From NCBI RefSeq assembly GCF_030291135.1, contig NZ_CP127409.1:3162001-3226000 (forward strand): 64,000 bases of DNA. Direction: 5' to 3'. Both the position numbers and the translations under genes were made by a program. Below, piece by piece: positions 18,409-27,726 of this stretch (its first letter is position 1; every line of letters starts with the position of its first letter). Below the pieces are notes generated by a model, which had not been told where the DNA came from, searched no databases, and saw only the letters and a list, made by a program, of their open reading frames with translations. The stretch comes from Rhodanobacter thiooxydans (GTDB lineage Bacteria > Pseudomonadota > Gammaproteobacteria > Xanthomonadales > Rhodanobacteraceae).

Positions 18409-21400
18409 ATGACCCAGCCCAAATCGCGCCGCCGCCCTCCTCTCCTGCACGCCCTGGCCTGGTTCATTCCGGGCCTGCTCGCGGTCGCCGTCGCCGGCCT
18501 GGTCACCCATCCACTGACCCTGGTTCCATTGCTGCTGGCGAACGCGCTGACCATGGCCGCGATCTGCCATGCGATCGGCTTCGATCCCGAGCCGCACTTC
18601 GGCCGCACCGTGCTGCGCCGTGGCGCCGCCCACCTGGTGATGTTCACCGGCTACACCGTGCTGGTGTTCGTGCTGGTCGCCTGGCCAATGCTGCAACTGA
18701 CCCACCAGCCCAGCCTCAGCGCGGCGCTGGTGCTGGCCGCGGCGCTGGTGCTGGCGCTGGTCGCGCTGTGGCGGCTGTGGCCGGCGTTCGGTCTGGTGTT
18801 CGTGTGGGACGACGCCTATCCAAGCCAGCGCGACGGCTCGTGGATCTTCACCGCCACCCTGCGCAGCATCGCGTTCGGCCGCCACCTTTCGCTCGAGGAG
18901 CGTTTCTTCAGCCACTTCCTGCCGGCCGCGTTCGCGCTGCTGGTGCTGGCCTTCGGCGCGATCGCGCTGACCGGCCTGTACGGCGTGCTGTCGCCGGAGC
19001 CGCGCGTCGCCGCGCTGGCGATCTATGGCGTGCTGCTGCTGCCGCTGGGCTGCCTGGTGATCGCCAACCGCACGCTGCGTGCGCTGCTGTGCGAACGCCA
19101 CCAGCCGCGCCGGCGCAGCGATGTCGACGGCCGCGCCGCGCCCGCGCCGCGTCCGGTGCTGAGCGAGCAGGAGCGCACCGCCGGTACGCCGGAACAGGCC
19201 GCCGCGCTGCTGGCCGCCACTCGCGATGGCGACATCGAGCGCGCGCTGGCCCTGGTCGAGGCCGGTGCCGATCCGGACACCGCGCCGGGCACCGACGACC
19301 GCGACCAGCGGCCGGTGCTGATGCTGGCCGCACTACTGCCGGATACCCGCCTGTTGCGCACGCTGATCGCCAGGGGTGCCGACGTGAACCGCGCCAGCGG
19401 CGGCATCACCCCGCTGCTGGCCGCCACCCGTGACAGCTGGCACGGCCGCGCCGAGGCGGTGCTGACCCTGCTCGCCAACGGCGCCAGCCCGCTGGTCACC
19501 GATGCCGAGGGCAACACGCCGCTGCACGGTGCCGCGCTCAGCGGCGACGCCGGCGTGGCAGCGATGCTGCTGGACGCGGCCGCACCGATCAATGCATTGA
19601 ACAAGGCCGGCATCAGTCCACTCGCCACCGCCTGCCGCGCCGCCAACTGGCCGCTGGCAAAATTCCTGCTGGAACGCGGCGCGAAGCCGGCCCCAGCCGA
19701 CGGCGAACCGGCGCTGGTAGCCGCCGCCGGCATCGCCGACGACGATGCCGAAGGCGTGAAGCTGCTGCTCAAGCATCGCGCCGCGGTCAATGCGGTCGAC
19801 GCGCGGCACCGGCATGCGCTGCTCGCCGCCGCCGCCGAAGGCCATGAGCAAGTCGCCCGCGTGTTGTGCGCCGCCGGCGCCGACGTGAACCTGGTCGACC
19901 GCCACGGCAGCAGCGCGCTGATGGAAGCCTCGCGCGCCGGTGCCGGCGGCATCGTGCAACTGCTGGCCGAAGCGCAAGCCGACGCCGGCCTGCGCGACAG
20001 CCACGGCCGCGATGCGTTGACCCTGGCCTGCCAGTCGCCGCGTGCGCACGCCGACACGGTACGCGCGCTGCTGGCCCTGGGTGCCGAGCCGAAGACCGCC
20101 GGCAGCGACGGGCGCAGCGCGCTCGATCACGCCGCCGGCGCCGGACGCTGGGATCTGGTTGCCCTGCTCGACCCCGACACGCCGCTGCCGGCCAGCCTCA
20201 GCCAGGACGTGCTGGGCGAAGGCAACGACACGCCCGCGCATTTGCTCGACGCGCTGCGTTTCGGCCACTGGGCGATCGTCTCCGGCTTCGTCGAGCGGGT
20301 GCGCGACTGGCCGCAGACGGAGCTGGCCCGGCTGTATCTGCAGCTGGCTGCGCCAGGTCTTGGCACGGCGCGCCGCTGGTTGCTCGACCACGGCCTGGAC
20401 GCCGAGGCGCGGCTGGAGGCACCGCGCATCGACGACGCTGAAACCGCCGACGCGCCGAGCCTGCCGCCGCTGGGCCAGCGCCTGTTCGACGCCTTGCTGC
20501 CACAACTGCCGGACGCCACCGAAGCACTGGACGACCTGCTGCAGGCAGGCGCCAGCCCGGCCGGCGCCGGCCTGCTGGCACAGGCGCTGGCGCATCTGAA
20601 CGGGGCCGCGCAAGGCGCCGCACTGCCGCTGAACCTGCTCGAACGCGGCGCCGACCCGTTCGGCGCCGACGCCCGCGAGCGCACGCCGCTGCAACTGGCC
20701 GCGACCAATGCGCAGCTGCCGCTGCTGCAGGCCCTGCTGGCGCGCGGCAGCGACCCGAACACGCGCGACCGCGACGGCCGCACGCCGCTGTTCGCCGCGC
20801 TGGAGCACGGTGCGCAGGCGTTGCCGCTGGCGCGCGCGCTGATCGCCCACGGCGCCGATCCCGAAGCCACCGACGCGAACGGCGAAACCCCGCTGGGGCT
20901 GGCGCTGGAGCACCCGGCGGTGGAGCGCTGGCTGGACTGGCGCGACTGGCCGCGGCCGAACCGCGCGCTGCGTGCCGACGACCTGCCTGCCGCCGCCAAG
21001 GCCGGCGCGCTGGCCAGCGTGCAGCGCCTGCTGGAACTGGGCTTCGCCGTGGACACCCGCGACGAGCAGGGCGCCACTGCGCTGCTGCACGCCTGCGGTG
21101 CCGGCCATCGCGACATCGCCGCCTGCCTGCTCGACGCCGGCGCGGACGCCACACTGCCCGCGCACAGCGGCGTCACCCCGCTGGCCGCCGCGGTGGCCGC
21201 GCGCCGCGAGGCGCTGGTCGCGCTGCTGCTGCAGCACCAGGTCGCCGTCGACCAGCGCCTGCCGAACCAGGCCACCGCACTGATGGTGGCCGCCGCGATG
21301 GGCTACCCGGAAATCGTCGAACAGCTACTGGACGCCGGCGCGGCGGTCAACGCGGTCGACGACGCCGGCCGCAGCGCGCTGCATGCGGCGGCGCAATTCG

Positions 21401-21849
21401 GTTTCGAGCACAACGACAGCCTGCGCGCGAGGCGCCTGTTCGACCGCCTGCTCCAGCACGGCGCCGACATCAACCACGCCGACCACGAGGGCAAGACGCC
21501 GCTGCTGCTGCTGCTCGGCGCGCAGCTGCGCCCGGGCAGCGCCTGCGACGCCACCCACCTGGGCGCGCTGGTGCCCCTGCTGCTGGAGGCCGGTGCCCGG
21601 GTCGAACATGCCGACCAGCGCGGGGTGACCGCGCTGCACGCCTGCGCCATGCATGCGCTGCTGCCGCCGGCGCGCGTGCTGCTGTCGCGCGGCGCCGACC
21701 GCAACGCGGCCGATGCATTCGGGCGCACCGCGGCCGACGTGGCGCGGCAGCTGGGCTACGTTGACATCGCCCACGAACTGGCTGCGCGCAGTGGGGCGAT
21801 CCCCAGCGTGCGGCAGACCCTGCGTCAGCCGGCACAACCGGCCGACTGA
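18409..21849 (+). CDS. Giant membrane-anchored ankyrin-repeat protein
   Basis: A 1146-aa protein. The first about 240 residues form a membrane module with roughly six helices (e.g. ALAWFIPGLLAVAVAGLV, MFTGYTVLVFVLVAW, LLLPLGCLVIANRT). From about residue 265 to the end are some twenty ankyrin repeats with the usual TPLhxA...G..AVxLLLxxGAdxn pattern (e.g. GNTPLHGAALSGDAGVAAML, GRSALHAAAQFGFEHND). A stretch near 590-720 is less regular. TATACT at 18396-18401 stands seven bases before the ATG, suggesting a leaderless mRNA. The repeats probably make a cytoplasmic protein-binding scaffold tied to the inner membrane; the partner is unknown. It overlaps the convergent GT9 gene by 25 bases. Confidence 0.9.
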   Translation: MTQPKSRRRPPLLHALAWFIPGLLAVAVAGLVTHPLTLVPLLLANALTMAAICHAIGFDPEPHFGRTVLRRGAAHLVMFTGYTVLVFVLVAWPMLQLTHQPSLSAALVLAAALVLALVALWRLWPAFGLVFVWDDAYPSQRDGSWIFTATLRSIAFGRHLSLEERFFSHFLPAAFALLVLAFGAIALTGLYGVLSPEPRVAALAIYGVLLLPLGCLVIANRTLRALLCERHQPRRRSDVDGRAAPAPRPVLSEQERTAGTPEQAAALLAATRDGDIERALALVEAGADPDTAPGTDDRDQRPVLMLAALLPDTRLLRTLIARGADVNRASGGITPLLAATRDSWHGRAEAVLTLLANGASPLVTDAEGNTPLHGAALSGDAGVAAMLLDAAAPINALNKAGISPLATACRAANWPLAKFLLERGAKPAPADGEPALVAAAGIADDDAEGVKLLLKHRAAVNAVDARHRHALLAAAAEGHEQVARVLCAAGADVNLVDRHGSSALMEASRAGAGGIVQLLAEAQADAGLRDSHGRDALTLACQSPRAHADTVRALLALGAEPKTAGSDGRSALDHAAGAGRWDLVALLDPDTPLPASLSQDVLGEGNDTPAHLLDALRFGHWAIVSGFVERVRDWPQTELARLYLQLAAPGLGTARRWLLDHGLDAEARLEAPRIDDAETADAPSLPPLGQRLFDALLPQLPDATEALDDLLQAGASPAGAGLLAQALAHLNGAAQGAALPLNLLERGADPFGADARERTPLQLAATNAQLPLLQALLARGSDPNTRDRDGRTPLFAALEHGAQALPLARALIAHGADPEATDANGETPLGLALEHPAVERWLDWRDWPRPNRALRADDLPAAAKAGALASVQRLLELGFAVDTRDEQGATALLHACGAGHRDIAACLLDAGADATLPAHSGVTPLAAAVAARREALVALLLQHQVAVDQRLPNQATALMVAAAMGYPEIVEQLLDAGAAVNAVDDAGRSALHAAAQFGFEHNDSLRARRLFDRLLQHGADINHADHEGKTPLLLLLGAQLRPGSACDATHLGALVPLLLEAGARVEHADQRGVTALHACAMHALLPPARVLLSRGADRNAADAFGRTAADVARQLGYVDIAHELAARSGAIPSVRQTLRQPAQPAD

Positions 21850-22955
21850 GCAGCCGCGCCTTCAGCACCATGCAGGTCGGCGGCCAGCGCGCCGCGTGGC
21901 CGCAATGCATGCCACGCGGCCACCACCTGTGCGGTATCGATTTCGTCCACCCGCCTAATCACCGGTAGCCCGCCAAGCAGGTGCACCGCACTGCCGGATG
22001 CACTGCGCGGCATCCACATGTGTGGTGATCGGGCACCCATCAGCACCACCAGCGGACAGCCCACCGCCGCGGCCAGGTGCGCCGGCCCGGTATCCACCGA
22101 AACCATGCTGTGGGCGATTTCCAGCAATGCTTTCAGCCGGCCGAGCGGCAGTGCGGCAGCGGCTACCTGCGACGCGCCCCTATCGGTGACCGCCATCACG
22201 GTACGGAGATAGCCGGTCTCGGCCGGCGATCCGCATAGCAATATCTGCGCCTGCGGCAACCGGCAGTTGATAGCGCGCACCAGCGAAGCCCAGCGTTCCG
22301 CCGGCCAGGATTTGTCGTCATCCTCGGCGGCACGCATGCCGTTCCAGCGCATCGTGCGTTTGTTGGCCGGCTGCAACAGCACCAGCGGGCGCCCGAGCAT
22401 GCCCTGTGCGCGCGGCCACGCATCGCACTCGGCCCGCTCAGCCGCGCTGACCTGCAGCTCCGGTGCAGCACAGGCAGGGGCCACAGGCAGCCCGGCGAGT
22501 GAGCGGAATGCGGCCGGCGTTGCGTCGCCGAAACGCAGCAACCAGTCCACCCAGTGCTCGTCCGCCTTCGACGGCATGTCTTCGATGAAGGTGCAGTGCT
22601 CGGCCGGCACGCCGGCGAGTGTCAGCATCGGACGGATCTTGGTGCGCGTGCGCAGCTGCGGCTCGCAGATGTAGAACGGCGCCGCGCGCAGGCGATGCAA
22701 CGCCAGCGCCGCCCGCCACCGCCGCGGTCGCATCCAGATCGGCCCGTATTGCGAGCGCAGCGGAATGCACCCGGCCACCTCCGGCTGCGCCGAGTACAGC
22801 ACCGGCGACCAGTCGCCCAGCGTCAGCAACTGGCACGGCCGGCCGTAGCGCCATCGCAGTTTGCGCAGCAGCGGCTGCAACAGGATGGTGTCGCCGAGTC
22901 GGCCGAAACGGATCACGACCGGGCCGGGTACTGCGGAGTCAGGAATCGCAGGCAT
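21825..22955 (-). CDS. Glycosyltransferase family 9 (heptosyltransferase-like)
   Basis: A 376-aa GT-B enzyme of the ADP-heptose:LPS heptosyltransferase family (GT9). Visible features are the N-terminal FGRLGDTILLQPLLRKLR, the LLLQP-type strand followed by a Lys/Trp segment KSWPAERWASLVRAI, and the C-terminal donor-site loop MVSVDTGPAHLAAAVGCPLVVLMG. The sugar donor and acceptor cannot be read from the sequence; no other LPS genes are nearby. I used the ATG at 22955; an in-frame TTG four codons upstream is possible. Its 3' end overlaps the ankyrin gene. Confidence 0.87.
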   Translation of the reverse strand: MPAIPDSAVPGPVVIRFGRLGDTILLQPLLRKLRWRYGRPCQLLTLGDWSPVLYSAQPEVAGCIPLRSQYGPIWMRPRRWRAALALHRLRAAPFYICEPQLRTRTKIRPMLTLAGVPAEHCTFIEDMPSKADEHWVDWLLRFGDATPAAFRSLAGLPVAPACAAPELQVSAAERAECDAWPRAQGMLGRPLVLLQPANKRTMRWNGMRAAEDDDKSWPAERWASLVRAINCRLPQAQILLCGSPAETGYLRTVMAVTDRGASQVAAAALPLGRLKALLEIAHSMVSVDTGPAHLAAAVGCPLVVLMGARSPHMWMPRSASGSAVHLLGGLPVIRRVDEIDTAQVVAAWHALRPRGALAADLHGAEGAAAQSAGCAG

Positions 22956-23055
22956 GACAGCGAGCAACGCCGGACACCACCCGCGGTTGACGCGTCACCC
23001 CTGTTTTTTATGTGCGGGCGGCCGATGACACCCTTCCAGCGCGTGCCTGACGGGG

Positions 23056-24885
23056 TCAATCCTCACTGCGGAGCGGGTCATCGACCTCGCGCTGGCGCTC
23101 GCGTTCCGCGCTGCGCTCGGCATCCGCCTCGAACAGCTGCTGCAGGTCGAGCATCGCCTCGCGGGTGCTCTGGATCAGCTTGGTCTCGTCGTCGTAGACC
23201 AGCGCCTGCTTCTTCAGCAAATCCTCGTCGTAGCGGCGGAAGCGCTCGACCCGGTCGGCCGCCAGCTCGTGCGGCAGGCCCAGCGCCTCCAGCGTCTTGC
23301 GGGTCATCTTGAGGCTGGAGTGGAAGGTCTCGCGGATCGGCTCCTCGACGCCCATGTCCATCAGCCGGAACACGTGCTGGCGGTTGCGCGCGCGGGCGAT
23401 GATCTTCAGGTGCGGGTACTGCCGCCGCACCAGCCGCGCGGTGCGCAGGTTCGCCTCCGGATCGTCGGTGGCCAGCACGAACACCTCGGCCTTGTCGGCC
23501 CGCGCCGCACGCAACAGTTCCGGCCGCGCCGGGTCGCCGAAGAACAGGTTGACGCTGCCGAAGCGGCGCGACTGGTCCACCTGGTCGGCCGAATGCTCCA
23601 GCGCCACGAACGGGATGTTCTGCGCGCGCAGCACGCGGGCGATGATCTGGCCGACCCGGCCGAAGCCGGCGATGATCACCCGCGGCGTGTCGGCCTCGAT
23701 CGCGTCGAACTCGCGCGACGGCTTGTTCGGCCTCACGTTCAGCGCCTTCGCCGCCAGCACCACCAGCAGCGGGGTCAGTGCCATCGACAAGGTGATCGCC
23801 AGCACCAGCGCGTCGCGCTGGGCCACGCCGATCAGCCGCTGCTCGGCCGCCTGGCGCAGCACCACGAACGCAAACTCGCCGCCGCAGGCCAGCAGCACCA
23901 CCAGGCGCAGCGTGTCGGAACGGTTGAGCCCGCCCAGCAGCCGCCCCAGCGGCCACAGCAGCACGCTCTTCAGCGCCAGCAGCGCCAGCACCAGGCCGAG
24001 CATCCAGACCGGCCGGTGCAGCAGCAGCGACAGGTCCATCGACATGCCCACGCTGATGAAGAACAGCCCCAGCAGCAGGCCCTTGAACGGTTCGATGTTC
24101 GATTCCAGCTCGTGCCGGTACTCCGAATCGGCCAGCAGCATGCCGGCCAGGAACGCGCCCAGGGTGGCCGAGACGCCGGCCATCTCCATCAGCAGCGCCA
24201 CACCCATCACCACCAGCAGCGCGGTGGCGGTGAACACCTCCACCGAGTCGGCCTTCGCCACGAAACGAAACACCGGGCGCAACAGGTAGCGGCCGCCGAC
24301 GATCACCGCCACGATCACCCCGATCGTGCGCAGCACCGCGAACAGGTTGAAATCCTGCGCGGTGGAGGAAGCCAGCAGCGGCACCGCGGCGATCAGCGGG
24401 ATCGCTGCCAGGTCCTGGAACAGCAGGATCGAGAACACCTGGCGGCCGTAGGCGGAGCCGGCCTCCTTGCGCTCGGCCAGGATCTGCAGGCCGAACGCGG
24501 TGGACGACAGCGCCAGGCTGCCGCCCACGATCGCCGCGCCCTTGCCGCTGAGGCCGAACAGGAAATAGCCCGCCGCCGCAATCGCCACGCTGGTCGCCAG
24601 CACCTGCAGCAGGCCGGTGCCGAACACCGAGCGGCGCATCACCCACAGGCGCTGCGGCGACAGTTCCAGGCCGATCACGAACAGCATCAGCTCGACGCCG
24701 AACTCGGAGATCGTCGCCACCCCTTCGGTGTCGTGGACCAGGCCCAGCAGCTGCGGCCCGATCACCACGCCGGCGATCAGGTAGCCGAGCACCGCGCCCA
24801 GCCGGAAGCGCTTGGTCAGCGGCACCGCGATCACCGCGGCGAGCAGGAACACCACCGCGGTCTGCAGGAAATGATGGCTGTCCAC
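23056..24885 (-). CDS. CPA2 monovalent cation:proton antiporter, KefB/KefC type
   Basis: A 609-aa inner-membrane potassium (or sodium)/proton antiporter. Residues 1-390 hold about twelve helices with the family motifs FGVELMLFVIGLEL, IVGGSLALSSTAFGLQIL and LLGLFFISVGMSMD. Residues about 400-520 are a TrkA-N/RCK domain with the Rossmann motif IAGFGRVGQIIA and SVNLFFGDPARPELL. A charged tail follows. The layout is that of KefB/KefC, normally gated by glutathione adducts, but no KefF/KefG ancillary gene is present next to it. It is a single-gene unit on the minus strand, in line with dcp upstream. Confidence 0.9.
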   Translation of the reverse strand: MDSHHFLQTAVVFLLAAVIAVPLTKRFRLGAVLGYLIAGVVIGPQLLGLVHDTEGVATISEFGVELMLFVIGLELSPQRLWVMRRSVFGTGLLQVLATSVAIAAAGYFLFGLSGKGAAIVGGSLALSSTAFGLQILAERKEAGSAYGRQVFSILLFQDLAAIPLIAAVPLLASSTAQDFNLFAVLRTIGVIVAVIVGGRYLLRPVFRFVAKADSVEVFTATALLVVMGVALLMEMAGVSATLGAFLAGMLLADSEYRHELESNIEPFKGLLLGLFFISVGMSMDLSLLLHRPVWMLGLVLALLALKSVLLWPLGRLLGGLNRSDTLRLVVLLACGGEFAFVVLRQAAEQRLIGVAQRDALVLAITLSMALTPLLVVLAAKALNVRPNKPSREFDAIEADTPRVIIAGFGRVGQIIARVLRAQNIPFVALEHSADQVDQSRRFGSVNLFFGDPARPELLRAARADKAEVFVLATDDPEANLRTARLVRRQYPHLKIIARARNRQHVFRLMDMGVEEPIRETFHSSLKMTRKTLEALGLPHELAADRVERFRRYDEDLLKKQALVYDDETKLIQSTREAMLDLQQLFEADAERSAERERQREVDDPLRSED

Positions 24886-24975
24886 GCGCTGGCGGCTCCG
24901 TTCGGGGGTGGCCGATTATTCCACGCGTTGGATGACCGCACGGCATACCCGCATCGTTTCCATGACGGGTTGCCG

Positions 24976-25009
24976 AAAAAGACCGGGCCCGCACGAGGCG
25001 AGCCCGGTC
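24976..25009 (-). terminator. Intrinsic terminator of the dipeptidyl carboxypeptidase gene
   Basis: On the minus strand, GACCGGGC pairs with GCCCGGTC across an 13-base loop and is followed by TTTTT (the A-run at 24976-24980 on the plus strand). It lies about 24 bases after the dcp stop codon. Confidence 0.8.
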
Positions 25010-25032
25010 TGCATGCGGGGGCAGCGTGCCGC

Positions 25033-27219
25033 TTAGTGTTTCGGCGCGTCCTTCAAGCCACGGTTCTCCAGCATCGGCTCGATCTCGGGATCGTGGCCGC
25101 GCCAGTCCTTGTACATCTTCGCCAGTTCCTCGGTGTTGCCGCGCGAGAGCACCATCGCGCGGAAGCGGTCGCCGTTCTCGCGGGTCAGGCCGCCGTGTTC
25201 CTTGAATCCGATGAAGGCGTCGTCGGCCAGCATCTGCGTCCACAGGTAGGCGTAGTAGCCGGCGGCGTAGCCGTTGCCCCAGATGTGCTGGAAGTAGCTG
25301 GAGCGGTAGCGCGGCGGCACGTAGCTGAGGTCAATGTGATCCTTCTTCAGCGCGGTGGCCTCGAACTGGTCGGCGTCCTGCAGCGGGGCGTCGGCGCCGA
25401 GCATGTGCCAGTTCATGTCGAGCATCGCCGCGGCGACCAGCTCGGTCATCTCGTAGCCCTTGTTGAACTTGCCGGCCTTCTTCATCTTGTCGACCAGCGC
25501 CTGCGGCATCGGCGCGCCGGTCTGGTAGTGCTTCGCGTAGTGGGCGAACACCTTAGGGTCAGTGGCCCAGTGTTCGTTGAACTGCGACGGGAATTCGACG
25601 AAATCGCGCGCGGTGTTGGTGCCGGACAGGGTCGGGTACTGCTCGTCGGCGAAGATGCCGTGCAGCGCATGGCCGAACTCGTGGAACATGGTGATCACGT
25701 CGTCGAACGAGAGCAGCGCCGGCTGGCCCGCCGCCGGCTTGCTGAAGTTGGCGACGTTGTAGATCACCGGCTTGGTGCCCAGCAGTTTCGACTGGGTGAC
25801 CAGGTTGTCCATCCAGGCGCCGCCGTTCTTGTTGTCGCGCTTGAAGTAGTCGGTGTAGAACAGCGCCATCGAGCTGCCGTCCTTGTCGAATACCTCGAAC
25901 ACGCGCATGTCCGGCTGGTACACCGGGATGTCATGGCGTTCCTTGAAGGTCAGCCCGTACAGCTGGTTGGCGGCGTAGAACACGCCGTTCTGCAGTACGT
26001 CGTCCAGCTCAAAGTACGGCTTGATCTGGTTCTCGTCGAGGTCGTACTTCGCCTTGCGCACCTGCTCGGCGTAGAAGTTCCAGTCCCACGGCTCAAGCTT
26101 GAAGTTGCCGTGCTGCTTGTCGATCAGCGCCTGGATGTCGCCCGCCTCGGTCTTTGCGCGGGCGGTGACCGCGGGCACCAGGTCCTGCATGAACTTCAAC
26201 GCCGTTTCCGGCGTCTTCGCCATCTGGTCGTCCAGCTTCCACGCCGCGTAGTTCGGGAAGCCGAGCAGCTTCGCCTGCTCGGCGCGGATCTGCGCCAGCC
26301 GCTCGATGGTCTTGCGGGTGTCGTTCGCGTCGCCCTTTTCGGCGCGATTCCACGAGGCTTCGAACAGCGCCTGGCGAGTGGCGCGGTCGGCGAGGTCCTG
26401 CAGCTCCGGCTGCTGGGTGGTGTTCTGCAGCGACAGCACGTACTTGCCGTCCTGCTTGCGCTCCTTGCCGGCCTGCGCGGCGGCAGCCAGCTCGGCGTCG
26501 GACAGCCCGGCCAGCTTCGTCTTGTCGGCGATCACCGGCGCGGCGTCCCGGGTGGCGGCCAGCAGCTTGTTGGTGAATGCGGTGCTCAACGTGGACGCTT
26601 CCTTGTTGAGATCCTTCAGCTTCGCCTTGTCGGCGTCGGAAAGCTTGGCGCCGGCATGCACGAAGTTCTTGTAGACCACCTCGACCAGGCGGGCGGATTC
26701 CGGATCGAGCTTGAGCGTGTCGCGCTGGTCGTAAACCGCCTGCACGCGCTGGAACAGCTTGCCGTCGAGGTGGATCGCGTCCTCGTGCGCGGCCAGCTTC
26801 GGCGCTTCCTCTTCCTGCACCTTCTGCAGCGTGTCGTTGGTGTTGGCACCGGTGACGGCGCTGAACGCCGCCATCACCCGATGCAGCATGGCGCCGGATT
26901 TCTCCATCGCCACGTAGGTGTTCTCGAACGTGGGCGCCGCCGGGTCGCTGGCGATCTTCTCGATCTCGGCCAGCTGCTGGCGCATGCCTTCCTCGATCGC
27001 CGGCTGGTAGTCACCGTCGTGGATCCTGTCGAACGGCGGCGCCTGGAACGGCAACGTGCTGGCGCTGTAGAACGGGTTGCTGGTCATGGCGGTGGCGGTG
27101 CTGCTGGCGGCGGCGACGGAGGCGGCCGGCGCGGGTGGGTTGGCGGCTTCGTGCGGCTGCTGCGAGCAGCCAGCCAGGGCCATGGTGGTGGCGATCATGA
27201 TCGTGCGCAGACGAAGCAT
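25033..27219 (-). CDS. dcp: M3-family peptidyl-dipeptidase, lipoprotein (Dcp-like)
   Basis: Zinc metallopeptidase removing C-terminal dipeptides from oligopeptides. The 728-aa protein has a lipoprotein signal with lipobox LAGC (Cys18) and a helical M3 domain. The zinc motif HEFGH is at residues 513-517 in MFHEFGHALHG, with the third ligand region downstream (EFPSQFNEHW). The lipobox implies attachment to the periplasmic face of a membrane, where it would process peptides from murein or imported protein. A linker rich in Ala/Pro/Thr (about residues 24-45) follows the Cys. It is the only gene of its transcription unit by the terminator behind it. Confidence 0.93.
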   Translation of the reverse strand: MLRLRTIMIATTMALAGCSQQPHEAANPPAPAASVAAASSTATAMTSNPFYSASTLPFQAPPFDRIHDGDYQPAIEEGMRQQLAEIEKIASDPAAPTFENTYVAMEKSGAMLHRVMAAFSAVTGANTNDTLQKVQEEEAPKLAAHEDAIHLDGKLFQRVQAVYDQRDTLKLDPESARLVEVVYKNFVHAGAKLSDADKAKLKDLNKEASTLSTAFTNKLLAATRDAAPVIADKTKLAGLSDAELAAAAQAGKERKQDGKYVLSLQNTTQQPELQDLADRATRQALFEASWNRAEKGDANDTRKTIERLAQIRAEQAKLLGFPNYAAWKLDDQMAKTPETALKFMQDLVPAVTARAKTEAGDIQALIDKQHGNFKLEPWDWNFYAEQVRKAKYDLDENQIKPYFELDDVLQNGVFYAANQLYGLTFKERHDIPVYQPDMRVFEVFDKDGSSMALFYTDYFKRDNKNGGAWMDNLVTQSKLLGTKPVIYNVANFSKPAAGQPALLSFDDVITMFHEFGHALHGIFADEQYPTLSGTNTARDFVEFPSQFNEHWATDPKVFAHYAKHYQTGAPMPQALVDKMKKAGKFNKGYEMTELVAAAMLDMNWHMLGADAPLQDADQFEATALKKDHIDLSYVPPRYRSSYFQHIWGNGYAAGYYAYLWTQMLADDAFIGFKEHGGLTRENGDRFRAMVLSRGNTEELAKMYKDWRGHDPEIEPMLENRGLKDAPKH

Positions 27220-27325
27220 CCGGTTTCCTCAGGTTGAGATGTACCCGCACGCGGGTACGGCAAGTCGTAGTCGCCGACTGTAGCGGCAGCGCGGGCACTT
27301 TTCCAAACCGCGCGAGGAGTCGCGT

Positions 27326-27673
27326 TCAGGCCGCGCGCAGGTCGCGCAGTTGCCACGCCGCGCCGATCAGCAGGTACAACCGGTGACGCACCACGCTCAT
27401 CGACAGGTCGGTGATGAGGTCCACGTCGGTGCGCAGGTCGGCGACCTTCGCCTGCACCTGCGCCGCCGGGTCGGTCGCGCCGAGGCTGGCGTCGACCGCA
27501 TCCGGGTCGGGTTGCGCCGCGCGCCAGCGCTGGAACAGGGCGTCGTCACGCAAGGCCTGCTGCAGCGCCGCGGCGAAGTCATCCGGGCCGGCGCCGTCGT
27601 ACGCAAAGCGCGGATCGCCACCGCGCGCATGGGCCAGGTCGGCGATCGAGAGGTAGTAGTGGTTGCGGGCCAT
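27326..27673 (-). CDS. Hypothetical protein, 115 aa
   Basis: I do not recognise a named family. The protein starts MARNHYYLSIADLAHARGGD and is rich in Asp/Ala/Leu, with no signal peptide or membrane helix. A segment ALQQALRDDALFQRWRAAQ and the C-terminal part TDLSMSVVRHRLYLLIGAAWQLRDLRAA look helical and amphipathic. The start at 27673 is supported by GGAG five bases upstream. It lies 53 bases after bioD on the same strand and is probably cotranscribed. Confidence 0.75.
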   Translation of the reverse strand: MARNHYYLSIADLAHARGGDPRFAYDGAGPDDFAAALQQALRDDALFQRWRAAQPDPDAVDASLGATDPAAQVQAKVADLRTDVDLITDLSMSVVRHRLYLLIGAAWQLRDLRAA

Positions 27674-27726
27674 GGTGTCTCCGGGAGGCGAGCTGGGCTT
27701 CCATCCCAGCACGCGGCACGTGAAGT

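Noticed and set aside
19333-21237. 634-codon open frame on the minus strand
   Set aside because: Antisense to the ankyrin repeats; its apparent internal repetition mirrors the repeats on the coding strand.
23269-27237. 1322-codon open frame on the plus strand
   Set aside because: It lies antisense to the KefB/C-type antiporter and the M3 peptidase gene, both with full family motifs. Its product is a low-complexity His/Arg/Gln-rich sequence, as expected when GC-rich codons are read on the other strand.
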